Origin: Pseudomonas sp. BBP2017
GTDB lineage: Bacteria; Pseudomonadota; Gammaproteobacteria; Pseudomonadales; Pseudomonadaceae
Length of the DNA stretch: 64,000 nucleotides
Assembly: GCF_003024385.1 (NCBI RefSeq)
Contig: NZ_PVZN01000004.1
Span: 124,001-188,000, forward strand
Direction: 5' to 3'
Position 1 is the first letter of the stretch, and each line of letters starts with the position of its first letter. The notes below the pieces were generated by a model. It had not been told where the DNA came from, made no database searches, and worked only from the letters and a program-made list of their open reading frames with translations. The position numbers and the translations under genes are program-made. Shown here piece after piece: positions 29,431 to 36,400 of this stretch.

Positions 29431-29943
29431 TTACGTAGGCCCTTGTAAGAACTCGGCTATTTGTCGAGCTCCGCGTAAATGCACGACAGGAACATGTGGC
29501 CCGACAGCCACTCGCATCGCCTCGATAGAGGGACGATAGCCACGATCAAAAGTCCACACATAGTTGAGAAAGGTCAGGAACGCCCTGTCCAGCTTCTCGT
29601 TGCAGCCGGCTGGCATATCGGCGCGGGGGCGGTTCAACACACTGCGCACAATCACCCGGCGAAAACAGGTAGTGCGTGGTGTATCCAGCCAGATGATCAA
29701 CTGCGCGCGTGGGAGCCTTAAATCAAAGGTTCGCCGAGAATAGTTGCCCTCACAGATCCACGCGTCTGATGAAACTGCGTGGCTAACGCGTTGGCGGAAC
29801 TGTTCGGCATCGGGTTCGATCCAGCCGGGTTCCCAGAACAGTTTGTCCAGGTGCACGACAGGCACCCCCAGGCGCTTGCCCAACGCGCGCGCCAGGGTTG
29901 ATTTGCCGCTGCCGGCGTTGCCCAGAATTACAATGCGTTGCAT
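29431..29943 (-). CDS. Small P-loop kinase (adenylate kinase-like, 'topology modulation' family)
   Basis: A 170-residue P-loop NTPase with Walker A GNAGSGKSTLA (about residue 7) and VHLDKLFWEPGW, which is characteristic of the FlaR-like 'DNA topology modulation' group. It also has the LID-like RPRADMPAGCNEKLD and a conserved Arg-rich end. ATG 29943 puts the P-loop at the N-terminus and has AGGA upstream. The physiological substrate is not known. It converges with the DUF3303 gene and is divergent from the adenosine-specific kinase. Confidence 0.83.
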   Translation of the reverse strand: MQRIVILGNAGSGKSTLARALGKRLGVPVVHLDKLFWEPGWIEPDAEQFRQRVSHAVSSDAWICEGNYSRRTFDLRLPRAQLIIWLDTPRTTCFRRVIVRSVLNRPRADMPAGCNEKLDRAFLTFLNYVWTFDRGYRPSIEAMRVAVGPHVPVVHLRGARQIAEFLQGPT

Positions 29944-30046
29944 GAAGAAGTCCTTTTCGGCGAACCGATAATTGTGCAGGTTTTCTGTGGGCAGTAACAG
30001 ATCACCGCGGGAGCTGGTGGTGAGCGGAGCAATTACAAATGAGTAG

Positions 30047-30718
30047 CTATGCTTGATCTGTTGCCGGACGCTGGCAGCAACATCGTGAAAGGAGGCGTTT
30101 GCAATGCAACTCATCACGTTGAAAATCGATAAGCCAGATGTGACAAACTTCATTTTGGGGCAGACGCACTTCATCAAGTCCGTCGAGGACATCCACGAAG
30201 CGTTGGTCAATGCCGTGCCAGGCATCCAGTTTGGTGTGGCCTTTTGTGAGGCCTCTGGCAAATGCCTGGTGCGATGGTCTGGCACCGATGCCGCAATGAT
30301 TGACCTTGCACAGAAGAATGCGAAAGCCATTGGCGCAGGCCATAGCTTCATCATTTTTCTGGGCGAGGGTTTCTATCCGCTTAACGTGTTGAACACCCTC
30401 AAAATGGTTCCAGAGGTCTGCCGTATTTTTTGTGCAACAGCCAATCCAGTTGAAGTGATTCTCGCTGAGACAGAACAAGGACGAGCCATCCTGGGCGTAG
30501 TGGATGGCTTCTGTGCCAATGACATTGAAAGCGACGATGACATCCTCTGGCGCAAGAGCTTGTTGCGCCAGATTGGCTACAAGCTGTGAATTACAGCGGG
30601 TGACGAATGCTTCCGAGCCGACTAAAAGCCAGGCTGGAGCTGAGGTAAGCGCTTCGATTTCAAGTGCCCAATCTAAGTCATGGGCGAAGTAATGCAAGAA
30701 GCCATGGCTATGCGGCAT
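30047..30718 (-). CDS. Unrecognised ORF directly behind a TPP riboswitch, antisense to the adenosine-kinase-family gene
   Basis: ATG 30718 has a perfect AGGAG (30723-30727 on the plus strand as ctcct) 4 bases upstream, and that site forms the 3' edge of the TPP riboswitch. The first 43 residues (MPHSHGFLHYFAHDLDWALE... to about 30590) look like normal coding sequence but match no thiamine gene I know. Beyond 30589 the frame runs antisense through the adenosine-kinase-family gene and is probably not genuine. The likely reading is a riboswitch-controlled gene cut after about 43 codons. Confidence 0.3.
   Translation of the reverse strand: MPHSHGFLHYFAHDLDWALEIEALTSAPAWLLVGSEAFVTRCNSQLVANLAQQALAPEDVIVAFNVIGTEAIHYAQDGSSLFCLSENHFNWIGCCTKNTADLWNHFEGVQHVKRIETLAQKNDEAMACANGFRILLCKVNHCGIGARPSHQAFARGLTKGHTKLDAWHGIDQRFVDVLDGLDEVRLPQNEVCHIWLIDFQRDELHCKRLLSRCCCQRPATDQA
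30104..30589 (+). CDS. Adenosine-specific kinase family protein
   Basis: A 161-residue protein matching the small 'adenosine-specific kinase' family (PF04008-like): MQLITLKIDKPDVTNFILGQ, GVAFCEASGKCLVRWSGTD, GHSFIIFLGEGFYPLNVLN and NPVEVILAETEQGRAILGVV. AAAGGAGG precedes the start. The family is widespread in archaea and scattered in bacteria. Base use is less GC-biased than in the neighbours, which may indicate transfer. A long open frame on the other strand covers the entire gene. Confidence 0.85.
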   Translation: MQLITLKIDKPDVTNFILGQTHFIKSVEDIHEALVNAVPGIQFGVAFCEASGKCLVRWSGTDAAMIDLAQKNAKAIGAGHSFIIFLGEGFYPLNVLNTLKMVPEVCRIFCATANPVEVILAETEQGRAILGVVDGFCANDIESDDDILWRKSLLRQIGYKL

Positions 30719-30725
30719 GATGCTC

Positions 30726-30823
30726 CTGCTTCCTTCGCCGGCATGATCCGGATCAGCTTCGAAGGGTCACCGCGCTGCAGCTGACAGCGGTTTCTCAGCC
30801 CGTTGCCGAGCTCCCCTTGGTGG
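30726..30823 (-). promoter_or_regulatory. TPP riboswitch (THI element)
   Basis: On the minus strand the core reads AAGGGGAGC...CGGGCTGAGA...GACCCTTCGAAGCTGATCC GGATCATGCCGGCGAAGG, which contains the conserved CTGAGA and ACCCTTCGAA/CTGATC blocks and the closing P1 stem of the thiamine pyrophosphate aptamer. One position differs from the common GAACCTGATC (GAAGCTGATC). It ends on an AGGAG ribosome site, so control would be at translation. The ORF behind it is not a recognisable thiamine gene. Confidence 0.88.
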
Positions 30824-30865
30824 CCGAATCTATTCAGCAAGCGGGCAGGATTGTCACGTCGGCGG

Positions 30866-32053
30866 CTAGTGAATGCTGGACGCCAATTCGAAGATCGGCA
30901 TGTACATCAGAATCACGATCAGGCCGATCAGCAGGCCGATGAAGGTCATCAGTAAAGGTTCGAACAGGCGTACGAACCATTCGATCCAGCGGCTGATTTC
31001 TTCGTCATAGAAGTCGGCGCTGCGTTCCATCATCTGCCCGAGGTTGCCTGACTGTTCGCCAGCCCGCAGCAAGCGCAGGGACACCGGTGTCACCAGGTGC
31101 CCGGCCTCCAGCGCAGCCGACAATGACAGGCCTTCGCGCACCCGCTCACAGGCATGTTCCAGGCGTTGTTTGGCCGCGACGCCGAGCAGGCCGCGGGCCA
31201 TTTCCATGGCAGTGAGGATCGGGATGCCGCCTTGCAGCAGGATCCCCAGGGAGCGGTAGAAACGCGCCAGTTCGTACATCACCAGGCGGCGGTGCAGGGC
31301 CGGAAGACGCTCAATCTGACGGTTCAGCCAGCGCCGCACCCGGGGATCACGACGCAGTACAAACAAGCCCACCATCAAGCCGAGAAAGCCCAGGCCCAGC
31401 GGGGCCTGGTGGGCATGCAGGAACATCCCGGCCTGCATCAGCCAACGCGACAGCCACGGCAGTTCGGTACCCAGGCCTTCGAACACCAGGCTGAAGCGTG
31501 GCACCACATAGCCGAGCAGAAACAGCACCACGCCACCGCCGACCAGCAACAGCAACAAGGGGTAGATCGAGGCGCTGACGATCTTCTGCCGCACTTCGTC
31601 CATGCGTTGGCGGTAGGCGACGTAGCGCCCCAGGGCATCGCCCAGGGCACCGGTTTTCTCGCTCGATTGCACCAGGGCGATGTACAGCGCCGGGAACACG
31701 CTGGGTAATTGCCCCAAAGCCTGGGAGAAGGATTTGCCTTCATAGAGCAGGCGCACCAGCTCGCCGAGGGTCTTGCGCGCCTGCGGCGCCGACTCTTTTT
31801 CCGCCAGGCTTTCCAGCGCGTCAATCAGCGGCAGGCCGGCATTGAGCAGGGTGGTCAGTTCCTGGCTGAACAGCACCAGGTCGAAGGTTTCGCTGCGGCG
31901 CCAGCGCAATCTGGCGAAGTGCTCAGCGTTACGCACGCTGACCACCCGCAAGCCTTGTTGCTCGGCCTGCAGGCGGGCCTGGCCGGCGTCCTGAGCGTCC
32001 AGCGTGAGCAGGACCACACCGGATTTGCCCAATGCCTTGAGCTCGTAGCGCAT
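30866..32053 (-). CDS. gspF: Type II secretion inner-membrane platform protein GspF
   Basis: A 395-residue GspF/PilC-family protein: an N-terminal cytoplasmic domain, two repeated T2SSF domains (about 70-190 and 275-390) and three hydrophobic segments (about 170, 220 and 370). LFSQELTTLLNAGLPLIDAL and YRSLGILLQGGIPILTAM are the typical first helices of each repeat. It is the only GspF in the window. The larger secretion operon at 45-54 kb lacks one, so this gene probably completes that machine. It lies 15 bases after gspG on the same strand. Confidence 0.92.
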   Translation of the reverse strand: MRYELKALGKSGVVLLTLDAQDAGQARLQAEQQGLRVVSVRNAEHFARLRWRRSETFDLVLFSQELTTLLNAGLPLIDALESLAEKESAPQARKTLGELVRLLYEGKSFSQALGQLPSVFPALYIALVQSSEKTGALGDALGRYVAYRQRMDEVRQKIVSASIYPLLLLLVGGGVVLFLLGYVVPRFSLVFEGLGTELPWLSRWLMQAGMFLHAHQAPLGLGFLGLMVGLFVLRRDPRVRRWLNRQIERLPALHRRLVMYELARFYRSLGILLQGGIPILTAMEMARGLLGVAAKQRLEHACERVREGLSLSAALEAGHLVTPVSLRLLRAGEQSGNLGQMMERSADFYDEEISRWIEWFVRLFEPLLMTFIGLLIGLIVILMYMPIFELASSIH

Positions 32054-32068
32054 GTGTCGATCCTCCGC

Positions 32069-32491
32069 TTACTGCCAGCTGGTGATCTCGGCGTTCTCGC
32101 CGTCGCCGCCAGGCTGGCCGTCTTTGCCCATGGAGAGCAGGTCGTACTCGCCGTTTTCACCGGGTTGGCGGTAGATGTAATTACGCCCCCAAGGGTCCTG
32201 AGGGACTTTTTTCTGCAGGTAAGGGCCAGACCAGCGGCTCTCATCGCTGGGCGCGGTGACCAGCGCCTGCAGCCCTTGCTCGGAATTGGGGTAATGCCCC
32301 ACTTCCAGGCGATACAGGTCCAGCGCCTTGCTCAAGCCTTCAATCTGCGCGCGGGCCACCTTGGCCTCCGAGCGCCCCAACTGGCTGAAGTACTTGGGGG
32401 CGACGATGCCGGCAAGCAGACCCAGTACCACCAACACCACCAGCAGTTCGAGCAGGGTGAACCCTTGTTGCGAGTATTTTTTTTTGTTCAT
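32069..32491 (-). CDS. gspG: Type II secretion major pseudopilin GspG
   Basis: A 140-residue pseudopilin. The prepilin peptidase site is in QQGFTLLELLVVLVV, with Gly before the cut, Phe after and Glu at +5. The C-terminal DPWGRNYIYRQPGENGEYDL and GKDGQPGGDGENAEITSW carry the GspG calcium-binding loop residues. ATG 32491 gives a short basic leader (MNKKKYSQQ). It is in an operon with gspF and divergent from the lytic transglycosylase gene. No convincing sigma54 promoter was found on its own strand. Confidence 0.93.
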   Translation of the reverse strand: MNKKKYSQQGFTLLELLVVLVVLGLLAGIVAPKYFSQLGRSEAKVARAQIEGLSKALDLYRLEVGHYPNSEQGLQALVTAPSDESRWSGPYLQKKVPQDPWGRNYIYRQPGENGEYDLLSMGKDGQPGGDGENAEITSWQ

Positions 32492-32579
32492 GACAAGGCC
32501 CTCCGTAGTGCGCCTGCAAGGGCTTATGCAATTGTCGTGCGCGTCTGCGTCGAGCCTTTGCGCCACGGGCCTGGCAAGG

Positions 32580-32594
32580 CGGCACAGTGCTTGC
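32580..32594 (+). promoter_or_regulatory. Candidate sigma54 promoter before the lytic transglycosylase gene
   Basis: CGGCACAGTGCTTGC keeps GG and GC 10 bases apart with GGCAC and TTGC intact. It lies 72 bases before ATG 32666. The palindromes of the cluster lie between it and the gene rather than upstream. Confidence 0.55.
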
Positions 32595-32620
32595 GTCAGT
32601 GGATAAAAGCCTCGGCAATC

Positions 32621-32645
32621 GGGGCATATGCCCCACTTTTCGGGG
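32621..32645. promoter_or_regulatory. CCCC-N7-GGGG palindrome between gspGF and transglycosylase gene
   Basis: GGGGCATATGCCCC (32621-32634) overlaps CCCCACTTTTCGGGG (32631-32645). The second has the same CCCC-N7-GGGG plan as sites at 33285, 44830 and 44873. It sits in the divergent region between gspG and the transglycosylase gene, so it could serve either. Confidence 0.55.
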
Positions 32646-32665
32646 AACGCAACGGGGAGGGCGCG

Positions 32666-33274
32666 ATGATGCATTGGCTCACTACAGGACTCTTTGTCTG
32701 GCTGGCGTGGACCCACCAGGTCCAGGCCGATGTGTACATATCCATCAAGACCGACGGCAGCTACGTGCTGTCCAACGTCCACCGACCGGGTCGCACCTAT
32801 CAACGGGTGATCAGCGAACCCGGGGTGAGCCTGGCCAGCAGCGGCCAGGCGCAACTGATCACCGGTATGCCCTATGCCGAACTGGTGGCGGCGGCAGCCG
32901 AGGCCAACGACTTGCCGGCGGCACTGCTGCATGCGGTGATCCAGGCCGAGTCCCGCTACAACCCCAATGCGCGCTCGCCCAGTGGCGCGGTTGGGCTGAT
33001 GCAGCTGATGCCTGACACCGCCCGGGAATTAGGGGTCAAGAATTCGCTGGATCCGGCCTCGAACGTGCAGGGTGGGGCGCGCTACCTCAAACGCATGCTG
33101 ACGCTGTTCGATAACGACATCACCCTCGCCGTGGCCGCCTATAACGCCGGCCCTGATGCGGTGATGCGCCGCGGTCGGGTGGTGCCGCCTTATGCCGAGA
33201 CCCAGCGTTATGTGCCGAAAGTAATACGTCAGTACCGGCGCTTGCAGGGCTTGGCTATGGACGCGCCGTTGTGA
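32666..33274 (+). CDS. Secreted lytic transglycosylase (SLT family)
   Basis: A 202-residue protein with a signal peptide (MMHWLTTGLFVWLAWTHQVQA) and an SLT/GEWL domain (about 80-195). The catalytic Glu is in IQAESRYNP (about 94), followed by GLMQLMPDTA and VAAYNAGP. The N-terminal 60 residues hold a DUF4124-like stretch (DVYISIKTDGSYVLSNV). GGGGAGG precedes ATG 32666. Such enzymes open peptidoglycan locally for envelope-spanning machines, which fits its place beside gspGF and the secretion operon. Confidence 0.92.
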   Translation: MMHWLTTGLFVWLAWTHQVQADVYISIKTDGSYVLSNVHRPGRTYQRVISEPGVSLASSGQAQLITGMPYAELVAAAAEANDLPAALLHAVIQAESRYNPNARSPSGAVGLMQLMPDTARELGVKNSLDPASNVQGGARYLKRMLTLFDNDITLAVAAYNAGPDAVMRRGRVVPPYAETQRYVPKVIRQYRRLQGLAMDAPL

Positions 33275-33284
33275 TCCTGTGCCC

Positions 33285-33320
33285 CCCCGAATAGTGGGGA
33301 ATACCGGGGAATACCCCCCA
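33285..33320. promoter_or_regulatory. Palindromic operators upstream of the multicopper oxidase operon
   Basis: CCCC-GAATAGT-GGGG (33285-33299) is followed by GGGG-AATA-CCCC (33306-33317), and ggggaatacc is directly repeated. They lie about 106 and 85 bases before the predicted sigma54 start, a normal enhancer distance. Confidence 0.6.
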
Positions 33321-33372
33321 ATTGAGATTCAATCAATAGTTCAAGTGACTGAAAAACAACAATAAAAAACTA

Positions 33373-33387
33373 TGGCATGAGGCTTGC
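33373..33387 (+). promoter_or_regulatory. Sigma54 promoter of the multicopper oxidase operon
   Basis: TGGCATGAGGCTTGC matches the -24/-12 pattern (GG and GC 10 bases apart, TTGC at -12), 43 bases before ATG 33430. Confidence 0.75.
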
Positions 33388-33429
33388 TCCAGCCCTTCCA
33401 GGGTCCACTTGCACCACCCGAGGCACGCC

Positions 33430-36400
33430 ATGATGACTCCGATCAAAGGCTCAGTCCTGACTTCACTGCTGATCACCGCCGCCACCTTTGGCTGGCAAAC
33501 CGTCAGCGAGGCCGCCGTGCGCTGCGAGCGCAATCTGGTGGCGAATGTGGTGGCACTCGATCAGCCACTTATGTTCAACCGTCTCGGTGCGCAAAATGCC
33601 AACGGCATGATGTTCGCCCTGCGCCGCGACGTGGTCGACGTCAATCAGGTGTCGCTGGACAACGGCGGCGCGGCGGTACCGGGCAAGGTCACCCTGCGCC
33701 CGGACAAGCGGCCGCGGCCGATCGTGCTGCGGGTGGCGGCCGGTGACTGTCTCACCGTGAACCTGCAGAACCTGTTGGCCTACCAGGCCAACCCGAACAA
33801 GCACGGCATCGATCACGAAGAAGAAAATGAAGGTGAGGAGAACGAAGCCGAGGAGAACGAAGGCGCCGAAGATAATGAAGCCGGTGGCGAGCATGGTTTC
33901 GTGGTCGATGACCAGGTCACCGACCGCCATGTCGGCTTTCAAGTCAACGGCATGCAGGCGGTCAACAGCATCGGCGACATTGCCGCCAACACCGGCCGCA
34001 ACGGCAACTTCCTGATCGCCCCCGGTGGCAGCCGCTCTTACACCTTGTACGCTGAGCGCGAAGGCGCGTTCGCCGCCACTAGCCAAGGCGCTACATTCGG
34101 CGGCCAGGGTGCCGCCGGTAACGTTTCCAACGGCCTGTTTGGTCAGGTGGTGGTGCTGCCGAAATATGCCCGCACCTACCGCAACACCCTGACCGAAGAA
34201 GAAATGCGCCTGGCCACCACCGGCCGTGCACCGACCGGTCAGCCGATCGTCGATTACCAGGCGCGCTATCCACAGCGCGAACCCTGGATCCGTGAAGGCA
34301 AAGCGGGTTCGCCGATCATTGCCATGGTCGATGGCAACGAGATCATCAACAGCGAAACCGACGCCGTGGTCATGGGCCCGAATGCCGATGGCAGTTTCCC
34401 GCCCTCGACTTACCCGCTGGAAAGCATCGGCAAGCGCAATCCGGCGGTTCCCAATCGCCTGGAGCCGTTCCGCGACTTTGCCGCGCAGTTCACCGATGAG
34501 GCCGCCGCCACCCAGGCGTTCCCCGGCTATTGGGCTGACCCGGTAATGGGGCATGTGCTGGAGCCGACCCGCGACTCATTCATGATCAACTACGGCTCGG
34601 GTGGCATGGGTGCAGAAGTGGTGGCCAACCGTCTGGGTGTGGGGCCGATGCATGACTGCCTGTCGTGCGCCTACGAAGAGTTTTTCCTCAGCTCGCACAC
34701 GGTGGGCGATGTGGCGATGCTGGTGGACGTGCCGGCCAACGTCGGCCTGGAGAATATTCGCCCAGGGCAGACACCGGACGCCGACCAGGTCGGGGTCAAG
34801 GCCAGCATGGCCCTGTTCCCGGCAGAACCTGCCAACGTCAACCACAGCTACATCGGGGACTTCGTCAAATTCCGCAATACCCACAATGGTCATGAACAGC
34901 ACATTTTCCACCTGCACGGACACCAGTGGCTGTTCAACCCCAACGACGACAACTCCGACTATGTCGATGCCCAAGGCATTGGCCCGGGTGTCGGCTATAC
35001 CTATGAAATCGCCAACGGCGGCTCGGGCAACCGCAACCGCGTAGCGGGCGATGCGATCTATCACTGTCACTTCTATCCGCACTTCGCCCAGGGCATGTGG
35101 AGCATGTGGCGGGTGCATGATGTGTTCGAAGAGGGCACCCGACTTGAAGTCTCAAGCCAGGGGGCAGACGGTTATCACACCGAGCCGTATGCCCTGCGCA
35201 GCGGCAAGCCGGCCGCAGGCGCTCGCGCCTTGCCGGACGGGGAGATCATCGCCGGTACACCGATTCCGGCCATCGTTCCGCTACCTGGCAAGGCCATGGC
35301 GCCGATGCCCGGTAAAGTCGCTGTGATTCCCAAACTGGCTGAAACCCTGGTCGCCGAAAACGATGACGATGACGACGAGCAGGAAGGTGATGACGATTCC
35401 GCTCATCACGATGCCGCACCGCGGGCTGTTGGCTCACTGGCCCTGGTCGATCGCAGTGACGCCAACCGCAATGCCGATGGCAGCCTGAAAAACCCTGGCT
35501 ATCCCTTCTGGATTGGTGGCATTGAAAGCACCGTGGGGCAGCGTCCGCCGACCCCGCCACTGGACATGCTCGACCCGGCCAAGGCACAACAGCTGAAAAA
35601 CACCGGCAATGCTCTGTGGGCCAACCTTGATCCGGCCCAGGTCGGCGGTTGGGACGGTGGCTTGCCACGTCATGCGCTGGACGGCATCTCGGCCGGCGGT
35701 GAAGTTAACGTGACCACCACCGCGCTGGACTTCACCAAACAGATCACCAAGGCCAAAGCGGTATTCCTGCCGGAAGAGGGCACGGATGTCGAACAGGCCG
35801 CGATGAGCTTCCATTCCCAGCTTGAACACCCCAGCTATGCCGTGCTGCCGGGTAACCAGACGGTGGCGCGTAACTTCCGCACCAATGGCGCGGCGCCCAC
35901 TGCCGGCGCGCCGTTCTTTGAACCGTGCATGGACGACCGGGCCAAGCGCCTGACCCTGGCCGTCGGCGTGGGTGAATACAACAGCGGCGAGCGCCTCGAT
36001 GGCATGAGCTTCACCGGCGCCTCGACCTTTACCGCCGACCGCCCACGGATCTACAAGGGCGCCAACATCCAGTTCGACGCGGTCTATAACAAAGTTGGCT
36101 ACCACTTCCCGCAGGCGCGCATCATTGCCCTCTGGGAAGATGCGTGGCCTGTGATCAACAAGCAGCGCCCACCAGAGCCGCTGGTGATGCGCATGAACAC
36201 CTTCGACTGTGTGATGTACCAGCACACCAACCTGATTCCGTCGTTCTACGAGATGGATGACTATCAAGTGCGCACCCCGACCGACGTGATCGGCCAGCAC
36301 ATTCACCTGCCAAAATGGGACTTGACCGCGGCCGATGGTTCAGCCAACGGCTGGAACTACGAAGACGGCATTCTCTCGCCCGGCACTGTGGTTGAACGCA

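Noticed and set aside
29294..29539. Plus-strand frame of 81 codons with several cysteines
   Set aside because: Most of it is antisense to the kinase gene and crosses the hairpin after the DUF3303 gene; no ribosome site.
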